A DNA stretch of 44,656 nucleotides, from contig CANGIQ010000022.1 in assembly GCA_947453965.1 (NCBI GenBank), forward strand, positions 1 to 44,656, in the 5' to 3' direction. Shown here piece by piece: positions 9,801-15,143 of the stretch. The stretch's first letter is position 1. Every line of letters starts with the position of its first letter. A program made the position numbers and the translations under genes. Source of the DNA: Comamonadaceae bacterium. Its GTDB lineage: Bacteria > Pseudomonadota > Gammaproteobacteria > Burkholderiales > Burkholderiaceae_C. Below the pieces are notes generated by a model. That model did no database searches, was not told where the DNA came from, and saw only the letters and a list, made by a program, of their open reading frames with translations.

Positions 9801-9843
9801 GGTTGTGCTGGCGTGCGCCGCGAATACGAATGGAGCCTGACAT
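3862..9843 (-). CDS. uvrA: Tandem-duplicated UvrA (four ABC ATPase domains)
   Basis: UvrA finds bulky DNA damage and loads UvrB in nucleotide excision repair. This protein has 1993 residues, about twice the usual 940, and consists of two UvrA units joined head to tail (about 1-1030 and 1070-1993). P-loops: GPSGSGKS at 32, GVSGSGKS at 661, 1100 and 1670. LSGGE signatures start at 509, 883, 1487 and 1872, with Walker B Asp-Glu at 535, 921, 1513 and 1908. Zinc-finger cysteines are at 760/763/783/786 and 1782/1785/1805/1808. All four ATPase sites look intact. As I recall, a fused UvrA class exists in some bacteria beside normal UvrA; whether this one acts in standard repair is unknown. Three palindromes are translated in frame at residues 802-836, 1033-1059 and 1611-1634. 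No LexA box (CTG-N10-CAG) was noticed upstream. Confidence 0.93.
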   Translation of the reverse strand: MSGSIRIRGARQHNLKNLDLDIRTGELTVVTGPSGSGKSSLVFDTLYAEGQRRYVETFSAYARQFLDRMDRPAVDKVEGVPPAIAIDQTNPVRSSRSTVGTMTELNDHLKLLIARAGQLFDRQTAQAVQHDTPQTIYAELQRRCAAQPQDPRLVMTFPVELPANTTPAEVEQWLSASGFTRIHAEREVATPTGPRKLLDVVADRFKLANTEQARVVEAIELAIKRGGGRLNVYWSLDADATPELWRFSTGLHCPDSDLRYSDPIPSMFSFNSAVGACDTCRGFGRVIGVDYGLVIPNDKLTLRAGAIKTIQTPAWKECQDDLMRHAEAEGIPRDTPWYKLSQEHKDWVINGSPLWKGKWNQQWYGIKRFFEYLESKSYKMHIRVLLSKYRSYTPCGVCAGARLKTDSLLWRIGSKDNADVVMPPAKRFMPQGVAWTRAQLEAMPGLCLHDLMLLPIDKLHQFFNATQVDVAGADAQALHLLMDEIRTRLKYLCDVGIGYLTLDRQSRTLSGGEVQRINLTTALGTSLVNTLFVLDEPSIGLHPRDMNRINEAMLRLRNAGNTLVVVEHDPAVMMCADRIIDMGPGPGVKGGQIVFDGSTEALKSADTLTGAYLGARKTIGLGLKRVVTDNTPRLILEGAREHNLQNLSIEFPLQRLVCITGVSGSGKSTLIQDVLTPALLRQYGRATETPGAHDRLLGADHLSDVVFVDQSPIGKTARSNPASYVGAWDAVREIFAVAPMSKQRGYTASKFSFNSGDGRCPTCGGSGFEHVEMQFLSDVYLRCQDCNGQRYRPEILEVRIEREIRDGAAGATSCSSSLRSECRGDVAPTAPSRISLNVADVLELTVGEALEIFANDREVVRTLQPIVDVGLDYVKLGQPVPTLSGGEAQRLKLAGFLAEAAKAKTSSKQTLAKKGVLFLFDEPTTGLHFDDIAKLMRAMRRLLEDGNSLIVIEHNLDVIRASDWLIDLGPEGGDAGGLLVAEGTPEDVRLHPTSHTGKALRDYAAAMGVVYEVGAASHAVAAAEGSARFAGAAAKAAGMPGASYASSKSLPGTPTASAAVAGEHSVVGGDGAIQIVNAKEHNLKNLSVNIPRGKFNVITGVSGSGKSTLAFDILFNEGQRRYLESLNAYARSIVQPAGRPEVDAVYGIPPTVAIEQRLSRGGRKSTVGTTTEVWHFLRLLYVKLGTQHCIHDGAAVQPQTAERIAAQLMREFKGQHIGLLSPLVMNRKGVYTELADWARPRGYTHLRVDGHFLPTNGFPRLDRFKEHTIELPVLSLEVTANNEALLRQGLATALEHGKGVVHVLSQLDGLREAMVVGADTNSIGRLDAYSTKRACPVCDTSYAELDPRLFSYNSKHGWCPDCVGTGVKLNKDQRKVLDDSVRDDKEKGREQTFAEPDVDDLVDVACPTCEGTRLNATARAVKFAGVGITDMARLSVTDIRKWTETLAMTGRDADIARDLLPEIKSRLEFLEQVGLNYLTLDRGAPTLSGGEAQRIRLAAQLGSNLQGVCYVLDEPTIGLHARDNQILLNALHLLSDKGNTLVVVEHDEDTIRRADHIIDIGPSAGKRGGRLMGEGSVKDITSQADSQTGRYLLHAMRHPLQARRPVAFVAAEDGVLPGSSYGKPKSLPGNTPSSSELVALNWLSLEGASLHNLSDVSVDIPLKRLVAVTGVSGSGKSTLARDVLLHNVAAAVAQRSTQAGRKLDDEGKHPAWVGCAGLDGYQTIDRVLEVDQTPIGKTPRSCPATYIGFWDTIRKLFAETLEAKARGYGAGRFSFNTGEGRCHTCEGQGLRTIEMSFLPDVKVPCESCHGARFNPETLAVSWRGKSIGDVLQMEVDEAVEFFATMPNIAHPLQLLKDVGLGYLTLGQPSPTLSGGEAQRIKLVTELSKVRDDVTRRGNKAPHTLYVLDEPTVGLHMADVDKLIRVLHRLVDGGHSVVVIEHDLDVIAEADWIIDLGPEGGNGGGLIVAADTPEAVVALGTHTGVALRPVLARA
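4942..5011 (-). repeat. In-frame palindromic element A in uvrA
   Basis: A 22-bp stem (4942-4963 with 5011-4990) closes a 26-nt loop (4964-4989). Only two stem pairs are not Watson-Crick, 4954/4999 and 4963/4990, and both are G-T on the plus strand. The loop begins aacgattt and ends cgtatgagg plus one base. Read on the coding strand it gives LPGSSYGKPKSLPGNT in the linker between the two ATPase halves of the second UvrA unit (residues 1611-1634). The loop, loop length and GCCGGG stem tip are shared with element B, so the two belong to one family. It is not a terminator: it has no T-tract and lies inside a gene. Confidence 0.85.
6668..6747 (-). repeat. In-frame palindromic element B in uvrA
   Basis: A 27-bp stem (6668-6694 with 6747-6721) closes a 26-nt loop (6695-6720). 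The three imperfect pairs, 6674/6741, 6681/6734 and 6686/6729, are all G-T on the plus strand. The loop again starts aacgattt and ends cgtatgagg plus one base, and the stem tip is again GCCGGGC, but the outer arms differ fully from those of element A while still pairing with each other. It encodes MPGASYASSKSLPGTP at the junction of the two UvrA units (residues 1033-1059). It has the same orientation and reading frame as element A. Confidence 0.85.
7338..7439 (-). repeat. In-frame palindromic element C in uvrA
   Basis: A 34-bp stem (7338-7371 with 7439-7406) closes a 34-nt loop. The four imperfect pairs, 7348/7429, 7351/7426, 7359/7418 and 7366/7411, are all G-T on the plus strand. The loop contains ttctgagcgcagcgaag and does not resemble that of elements A and B, so this is a different family. 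It encodes residues 802-836 (around GAAGATSCSSSLRSECRGD), an insertion between the zinc finger (760-786) and the LSGGE signature (883) of the second ATPase half, where the other copy (after residue 1808) has no comparable stretch. Confidence 0.8.
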
Positions 9844-9944
9844 GGCGTGGCCTTTGGGAGTGTGGCCAATATTCTAGGGAGTCCCGTCAGCCCGCGCCCC
9901 TCGCGGGGTATTCCAGCCCACCCACATCTTGCAGCGCCTTCACA
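9844..9944 (-). other. uvrA upstream region
   Basis: This gap holds the presumed uvrA promoter. TAGAAT near 9876-9871 could be a -10 box, but I find no good -35 box at the right distance. A small hairpin CCCGCG-N5-CGCGGG lies at 9891-9907 without a T-tract. Confidence 0.3.
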
Positions 9945-9976
9945 AAGCAAAACGCCACGGATTTCCGTGGCGTTTG
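9945..9976 (-). terminator. Intrinsic terminator after the small membrane protein gene
   Basis: A perfect 10-bp stem AACGCCACGG / CCGTGGCGTT (9951-9960 with 9974-9965) has a 4-nt loop and on the minus strand is followed by TTGCTTTG. It lies 25 nt after the stop codon of the small gene. The plus-strand flank lacks a T-run, so it points to minus-strand termination. Confidence 0.7.
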
Positions 9977-10000
9977 AGGCAAGCCCGCAGCGGGCCCACA

Positions 10001-10183
10001 TCACTTAGCGGCAGACGCATCCGCAGCAGGTGCCGACGCAGCCTCAGAAGCAGCTTCAGCAGGCGCATGGACGGCTTCGTCGCCATGCTTTTCGCCACCC
10101 ATGTCCAAGCTGCTGCCACCTTTCATGATGACAAAAATAGCCAGCGCCGCAAAGATGATGAAGCCCAAAAGAATTTTCAACAT
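10001..10183 (-). CDS. Small single-span membrane protein
   Basis: A protein of 60 residues: MLKILLGFIIFAALAIFVI is one hydrophobic segment at the N-terminus (residues 2-20), followed by KGGSSLDMGGEKHGDE and an Ala/Glu/Ser-rich tail ending in DASAAK. I do not recognise a named family. The segment could be a membrane anchor or an uncleaved signal, with the acidic tail in the periplasm or cytosol. The ATG at 10183 is preferred because GGAG lies 7 nt upstream; a TTG two codons earlier is too close to that site. The gene sits between two terminators, which argues that it is its own transcription unit. Confidence 0.7.
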   Translation of the reverse strand: MLKILLGFIIFAALAIFVIMKGGSSLDMGGEKHGDEAVHAPAEAASEAASAPAADASAAK

Positions 10184-10200
10184 AGTCAATCTCCGAAGTC

Positions 10201-10229
10201 ATTAAAAAGCCCTCCGCCAGGGAGGGCTT
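10201..10229 (-). terminator. Intrinsic terminator of the MHS transporter gene
   Basis: A perfect 9-bp stem AAGCCCTCC / GGAGGGCTT (10207-10215 with 10229-10221) with a 5-nt loop is followed on the minus strand by a run of T. It lies about 40 nt after the transporter stop codon. Confidence 0.85.
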
Positions 10230-10269
10230 GAAGGGTGCCGTCTAGGTTACCCCAGTTGGCTGACGCCTA

Positions 10270-11928
10270 TCAGTCGTGTTCGTAAATGTCCACGTCTTTG
10301 GTTTCTTTCACAAACAACATGCCGATGACGAAGGTCATACCGGCAATGATGATGGGATACCACAAGCCGTTGTACATATTGCCGGTCTGCGCCACGATCG
10401 CAAAGGCAGTGGTGGGCAGCAAGCCGCCGAACCAGCCGTTACCGATGTGATAAGGCAGCGACATGGAGGTGTAGCGGATGCGGGTGGGGAACATTTCCAC
10501 CAACATGGCCGCAATGGGTCCGTACACCATGGTCACCAAGATCACCAAGTAGGTCAAGATGATGGTGACTTTGACAGCGTCCACTTTGGCAGGGTCTGCT
10601 TTGGCGGGGTAGCCGGCCTCTTTCAACGCGTCGCCCACAGCCTTCTTGAACTCAGCCGCTTTGGCTTTGGACTCTTCTGCTGGCAAGCCTTTGGAGCTGT
10701 AGCTGGCGATTTCAGTTTCACCAATTTTGATGGTGGCGGGAGCGCCTGCAGTGCCTGCGGCGTTTTCATAGCTCACCGAAGCACCGGCCAACACTTGTTT
10801 GGCGATGTCGCACGAGCTGGTGAACTTCACCGTGCCTGTGGGGTTGAACTGGAAGGAGCACTCGGCAGCGTCAGCTGTCACCACCACTTTGTTCTTTTGC
10901 TGTGCGGCATACAAGTCGGGGTTGGCCGCCTTGGTCAGCGCTTCGAACACGGGGAAGTAAGTCAACACGGCCAACAAACAGCCCAACATGATGATGGGCT
11001 TGCGGCCAATCTTGTCAGACAGCGAACCGAAGATGATGAAGAACGGCGTACCGATCAACAAGGACACGGCGACAAAAATGTTGGCCGCTGCGCCGTCCAC
11101 CTTGAGCGCTTGTGTCAAGAAGAACAAGGCATAGAACTGACCCGAGTACCAGACCACCGCTTGACCAGCGGTCAAACCGATCAGCGCCAAGATCACGATC
11201 TTCAAGTTTTTCCATTGACCGAACGACTCAGACAACGGCGCCTTGGATGTTTTACCCTCGGCTTTCATTTTGGCGAAAGCAGGTGACTCATTCATCGACA
11301 AACGGATGTAGACCGACACGGCCAACAAAGCGATCGACACGATGAATGGCACGCGCCAGCCCCACTCGGCAAAAGCAGCTTCGCCAACAGCAGTTCGCGT
11401 ACCCAAGATCACCATCAACGACAGGAACAAGCCCAGCGTGGCGGTGGTTTGAATCCACGAGGTGTAAGCGCCGCGCTTGTCGTGCGGTGCATGCTCGGCC
11501 ACATAGGTGGCAGCGCCACCGTACTCACCGCCCAAAGCCAGACCTTGCAGCAAGCGCAAGCAGATCAGGATGACGGGAGCCGCCACACCAATGCTGGCGT
11601 AGTTGGGCAAGATGCCGACGATGAAGGTCGACAAACCCATGATCAGAATGGTCACCAAGAAGGTGTACTTGCGGCCAATCATGTCGCCCAAGCGGCCGAA
11701 GAAGATGGCACCGAAGGGTCGAACGATGAAACCAGCGGCAAAAGCCAGCAGCGCAAAGATGAACGCAGAGCCTTCATCCAAGCCGCTGAAGAATTGCTTT
11801 GCAATGATCGCGGCCAATGAACCGTAGAGGTAGAAGTCGTACCACTCAAAAACAGTTCCCAACGAAGAGGCGAAGATCACCTTCTTCTCTTCAGCCGACA
11901 TGGGTCGGTTCGCGTCTAGTGTTGCCAT
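10270..11928 (-). CDS. MHS-family MFS transporter with a large extra loop
   Basis: A proton-coupled symporter of the metabolite:H+ symporter group (relatives: ProP, ShiA, KgtP), 552 residues against about 430-450 usual. Seen: SSLGTVFEWYDFYLYGSLAA in helix 1, GRLGDMIGRKYTFL (motif A), LQGLALGGEYGGAATYVAEH and GSLSDKIGRKPIIMLG. The extra length is about 120 hydrophilic residues, roughly 345-460, between two helices of the second half. It contains two cysteines (AECSFQF and SSCDIAKQVL) and is predicted outside the membrane, perhaps disulphide-linked. The final helices include MVYGPIAAMLVEMFPTRIRYTSMS. AAGGAG precedes the ATG at 11928. The substrate is unknown; the neighbouring actP suggests a carboxylate. 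Confidence 0.88.
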   Translation of the reverse strand: MATLDANRPMSAEEKKVIFASSLGTVFEWYDFYLYGSLAAIIAKQFFSGLDEGSAFIFALLAFAAGFIVRPFGAIFFGRLGDMIGRKYTFLVTILIMGLSTFIVGILPNYASIGVAAPVILICLRLLQGLALGGEYGGAATYVAEHAPHDKRGAYTSWIQTTATLGLFLSLMVILGTRTAVGEAAFAEWGWRVPFIVSIALLAVSVYIRLSMNESPAFAKMKAEGKTSKAPLSESFGQWKNLKIVILALIGLTAGQAVVWYSGQFYALFFLTQALKVDGAAANIFVAVSLLIGTPFFIIFGSLSDKIGRKPIIMLGCLLAVLTYFPVFEALTKAANPDLYAAQQKNKVVVTADAAECSFQFNPTGTVKFTSSCDIAKQVLAGASVSYENAAGTAGAPATIKIGETEIASYSSKGLPAEESKAKAAEFKKAVGDALKEAGYPAKADPAKVDAVKVTIILTYLVILVTMVYGPIAAMLVEMFPTRIRYTSMSLPYHIGNGWFGGLLPTTAFAIVAQTGNMYNGLWYPIIIAGMTFVIGMLFVKETKDVDIYEHD

Positions 11929-12324
11929 GCATTTGTCTCCTTAGACTTTTTAATTTCAGCCCCCTGATTTGGGCGCCGTGCAGAGCAACTATCTGTGTGC
12001 AAACTGACCGTATTCTGACGAGTTGAATACAAAAATAATCACCAAAAAGAGAAGCCTGGATAAAAGCAAGTAGAAACCCATGGGTGTTTTTTCTAGATGC
12101 GGAATATCGAACCAAATCGGTGGTGCAACCGCGTTTTTATCAACGTCTTGGCGTAGGGGTTTACACTAGGAAAAACTGTCTGTTTTTTGAGCGTTCCCCT
12201 CTGAAAAGCACCACATTACCCATGGCTTACGTAAGGACTTGGTCAGTACTTGTTCCCACAATCCGCAACGTCAATGAAGGACTCTCCTTCTTGCTTTTTA
12301 TCAACCCCTTATGGGAGATTCACA
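11929..12324. other. Divergent intergenic region between the MHS transporter gene and yjcH
   Basis: This 396-bp stretch is visibly richer in A+T than its surroundings and must hold the promoters of both operons. No convincing -35/-10 pair was found. Candidate elements on the yjcH side are the perfect palindrome CTTACGTAAG (12226-12235), the direct repeat ACTTG-N6-ACTTG starting near 12237, and GAAGGA-CTC-TCCTTC (12276-12290) followed by a T-rich tract, which could be a weak attenuator. Short open frames here lack ribosome sites and family resemblance. Confidence 0.4.
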
Positions 12325-12633
12325 ATGAGTGATCCAGTGGTCGACAAGATCCAGAACCACCCGAAATACCATGCCTTGCGCGCCAAGCGCAATGGCTTCG
12401 GCTGGTTCCTTGCTGTGCTGATGTTGGTCGTGTACTACGGCTACATCGCATTGATTGCATTCAACAAACCCTTCCTCGCACAGCCGGTCGGTGCCGGCGT
12501 CACCACCGTGGGCATTCCATTGGGCATGGGCGTGATCATCTTCACCATCGTCATCACAGGCATTTATGTGAGCCGCGCCAACAGCGAATACGACACGCTG
12601 ACCAAGGAAATCTTGGAGGACGCAACCAAATGA
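12325..12633 (+). CDS. yjcH: DUF485 membrane protein, ActP partner YjcH
   Basis: A small inner-membrane protein of 102 residues encoded before the acetate permease gene in many proteobacteria. The DUF485 pattern is visible: [20 protein letters not shown], then a first membrane segment (about 30-50), the short loop [10 protein letters not shown], and a second segment (about 65-87) ending [17 protein letters not shown]. The ATG at 12325 is chosen because GGGAG lies 7 nt upstream; in-frame codons further upstream have no ribosome site. The stop overlaps the actP start in an ATGA, so the two are translationally coupled. Its biochemical role is not established; it is assumed to support ActP. Confidence 0.92.
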   Translation: MSDPVVDKIQNHPKYHALRAKRNGFGWFLAVLMLVVYYGYIALIAFNKPFLAQPVGAGVTTVGIPLGMGVIIFTIVITGIYVSRANSEYDTLTKEILEDATK

Positions 12634-14423
12634 AAAAAATCTCCACACTCTTCGCCGCCTTCTTGGCCTTGGCTGCAGGCACGGCCTTCGCAGCCGGTGG
12701 CGACTTAGGTCAAACCACCAAGCAAGCCACCAACTGGACGGCCATCATCATGTTCGGTGGCTTCGTCGTTGCCACCTTGGGCATCACCAAATGGGCGGCA
12801 GCCAAAACCAAATCTGCGGCCGACTTCTACACCGCAGGCGGTGGCATCACCGGCTTTCAAAACGGTTTGGCGATTGCGGGTGACTACATGTCTGCCGCAT
12901 CGTTCCTCGGCATTTCCGCGGCCGTGATGGCCTCGGGCTATGACGGTTTGATCTACTCCATCGGCTTTCTGGTCGGCTGGCCTGTGATCACCTTCTTGAT
13001 GGCCGAGCGTCTGCGCAACTTGGGCAAGTTCACTTTTGCCGACGTCGCAGGCTACCGCTTCAAGCAAACCCCGATCCGCGCCTTTGCGGCTTCTGGCACG
13101 TTGGTGGTGGTGGCGTTTTATCTGATCGCTCAGATGGTGGGCGCAGGCTCCCTCATCAAGCTGTTGTTCGGCTTGGACTACTGGGTGGCCGTGGTGCTGG
13201 TGGGCGCCTTGATGATGATCTATGTGTTGTTCGGTGGCATGACCGCAACCACCTGGGTGCAAATCATCAAAGCCATCATGCTGCTCGCCGGTGTGACCTT
13301 CATGGCCTTCATGGTCTTGGCGCAATTTGGTTTCAGCCCTGAAGCCCTGTTTGCCAAAGGCGTTGAAGTGAAAACGGCTGTGGCTGGCGTGGCCAAGGAG
13401 GCTGCGATTGCAGCCGCCACCGCATCGGCTGCCGCTGCAGCAACACCAGAAGCCGCTGCCGCCGCTTCGGCCGCCTTGGACAAAGCCAATGCCACAGACC
13501 CTGCGCAAGTGGGCCTGTCCATCATGGGCCCAGGTGGCTTCATCAAGGACCCCATCTCGGCAATTTCGTTCGGCATGGCCTTGATGTTTGGTACCGCTGG
13601 TTTGCCCCACATCCTGATGCGCTTCTTCACCGTGCCGGATGCCAAAGAAGCCCGTAAATCGGTGTTCTGGGCCACCACTTGGATTGGCTACTTCTATGTG
13701 TTGATCTTCATCATCGGCTTCGGTGCCATCACCCTGGTGATGACCGATCCTGAGTTGAACGCGCAACTCAAAGCCGGCGGCGCCAACATGGCCGCGGTGC
13801 TGGTGGCCAAAGCGGTGGGCGGTGATGTGTTCTTCGGCTTCATCTCGGCCGTGGCCTTTGCGACCATCTTGGCCGTGGTGGCGGGCTTGACCTTGTCAGG
13901 CGCGTCCGCTGTCTCGCACGACCTGTACGCGACCGTGATCAAAGAAGGTAAAGCCGACAGCGCCTCGGAATTGCGTGTGTCACGCATCACCACGATCGCC
14001 CTGGGCATCATTGCGGTGGTATTGGGCATTGCGTTCGAGAAGCAAAATATCGCCTTCATGGTGGCCTTGGCCTTCGCGATTGCGGCATCGGCCAACTTCC
14101 CCGTGTTGTTCATGTCGGTGCTGTGGAAAGATTGCACGACCAAAGGCGCCGTGATTGGTGGCTTCTTGGGTCTGATCTCTTCCGTGGGTTTGACGGTGGT
14201 GTCACCTGCGGTGTGGGAAGCCACCTTGGGCTATCCCAAAGGTTCGGCCTGGTTCCAGTACAGCTCACCTGCGCTGTTCTCGATGACCATCGGTTTCGTC
14301 GGCGTGTGGTTGTTCTCCATCTTGGACAACAGCGAACAAGCCAAAAAAGAACGCGCTGCATTTGCTGCACAGCAAGTGCGTTCGGAAACCGGCTATGGCG
14401 CCTCGGGCGCTTCGGGTCACTAA
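12630..14423 (+). CDS. actP: Cation/acetate symporter
   Basis: A sodium:solute symporter family permease that takes up acetate and similar short carboxylates. It has 597 residues, longer than the E. coli protein (about 549). The N-terminus [20 protein letters not shown] looks like the leader typical of ActP. Seen: [75 protein letters not shown] and [15 protein letters not shown]. The extra length is an alanine-rich stretch at roughly residues 245-290 in a loop. The start overlaps the yjcH stop by 4 nt. A strong terminator follows. Confidence 0.96.
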   Translation: MKKISTLFAAFLALAAGTAFAAGGDLGQTTKQATNWTAIIMFGGFVVATLGITKWAAAKTKSAADFYTAGGGITGFQNGLAIAGDYMSAASFLGISAAVMASGYDGLIYSIGFLVGWPVITFLMAERLRNLGKFTFADVAGYRFKQTPIRAFAASGTLVVVAFYLIAQMVGAGSLIKLLFGLDYWVAVVLVGALMMIYVLFGGMTATTWVQIIKAIMLLAGVTFMAFMVLAQFGFSPEALFAKGVEVKTAVAGVAKEAAIAAATASAAAAATPEAAAAASAALDKANATDPAQVGLSIMGPGGFIKDPISAISFGMALMFGTAGLPHILMRFFTVPDAKEARKSVFWATTWIGYFYVLIFIIGFGAITLVMTDPELNAQLKAGGANMAAVLVAKAVGGDVFFGFISAVAFATILAVVAGLTLSGASAVSHDLYATVIKEGKADSASELRVSRITTIALGIIAVVLGIAFEKQNIAFMVALAFAIAASANFPVLFMSVLWKDCTTKGAVIGGFLGLISSVGLTVVSPAVWEATLGYPKGSAWFQYSSPALFSMTIGFVGVWLFSILDNSEQAKKERAAFAAQQVRSETGYGASGASGH

Positions 14424-14462
14424 GACCTTTGGCAGCTGAGCCCTTCGGGGCTCGGCCCTCTG

Positions 14463-14491
14463 AAAACCGAGCATGCGTGCTCGGTTTTTTT
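14463..14491 (+). terminator. Terminator shared by actP and the convergent exonuclease gene
   Basis: The stem ACCGAGCA / TGCTCGGT (14466-14473 with 14485-14478) with loop TGCG is followed by seven T on the plus strand. On the minus strand the same stem is followed by TTTT, so it can act both ways. Its T-tract overlaps the TAA stop (14492-14490) of the convergent gene. Confidence 0.9.
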
Positions 14492-15143
14492 ACGTCCGCA
14501 GTTGGCGCAACTTGATAAACGCCATCGCTGCCATCACCGCATCGTTGAGCGCATCATGTGCCTCACGCACAGGCAAGTTCAAATCCGACATCAGCGTGGC
14601 AAAGCGCAAGTCAATGTTCGGATTGGTCTGCTGCTCGTAGGGCAGCATCTGACGGAACTTGTGGTCGTAGTACATGGCCGAGACTTCGATTTTGGGCTGC
14701 GGCAAACCTTGGCCCAAGAGCGGCCAAATCGCGCGGTTGAGCATGGCCACATCAAACTCTAAGTAATAGCCCACCAGCGGTCGGCTGCCAATGAAGCGCA
14801 TGAGTTGCTTCATGGCCTCGTCAATCGGTAAACCTTGAGCCACATCGCGTTCGCGCAAACGGTGAATGCGCACGCTGTCGGCCGACACACCACGCTCGGG
14901 ACGCACCAGCAACTCCAAGCGCTCACTGGTCATGATGCGGTTGCCCACAATGCGCACCGCGCCAATGGAAATGATCTCGTCATGGTTGACATCCAAGCCT
15001 GTGGTTTCGCAGTCCAGCGACACCCACTCATTCGGTGGCGGCGCATCGAACATGAAACGAAACTCGGGCAAGCCCAAGTGGTAAATCAACCACTCGCGCT
15101 TGAGTGTGCGCCACCAGTGCGTTGGAGAGATCAGCGACTTCAT
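14490..15143 (-). CDS. DnaQ-type 3'-5' exonuclease
   Basis: A protein of 217 residues of the DEDDh exonuclease superfamily (relatives: DNA polymerase III epsilon, PolC exonuclease). Exo I is SLDCETTGLDVNHDEIISIG near residues 42-61, Exo II is GYYLEFDVAML, and Exo III is HDALNDAVMA with His and Asp. An N-terminal stretch rich in Trp and Arg precedes the domain. The ATG at 15143 overlaps the upstream stop codon by one base; a GTG one codon earlier is an alternative start. As I recall, genes of this type occur next to DUF294 signalling genes and actP in many proteobacteria. Here actP is convergent across a shared terminator. The natural substrate is unknown. Confidence 0.88.
   Translation of the reverse strand: MKSLISPTHWWRTLKREWLIYHLGLPEFRFMFDAPPPNEWVSLDCETTGLDVNHDEIISIGAVRIVGNRIMTSERLELLVRPERGVSADSVRIHRLRERDVAQGLPIDEAMKQLMRFIGSRPLVGYYLEFDVAMLNRAIWPLLGQGLPQPKIEVSAMYYDHKFRQMLPYEQQTNPNIDLRFATLMSDLNLPVREAHDALNDAVMAAMAFIKLRQLRT

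Noticed and set aside
3862..9843. Frameshift or assembly join producing the double-length UvrA
   Set aside because: A single frame runs the whole length, the two halves differ strongly in sequence, and the linkers are coding; a duplication artefact would give near-identical halves.
9844..9944. SOS (LexA) box upstream of uvrA
   Set aside because: No CTG-N10-CAG with the usual central bases was found by eye in this interval.
12230..12260. Sigma54 promoter before yjcH
   Set aside because: A GG and a GT element occur in TTGGTCAGTACTTGTT, but the spacing and the required GC dinucleotide do not match.
12084..12332. 82-codon open frame upstream of yjcH
   Set aside because: It overlaps the yjcH start region, has no ribosome site and no recognisable sequence; the region behaves as a promoter region.
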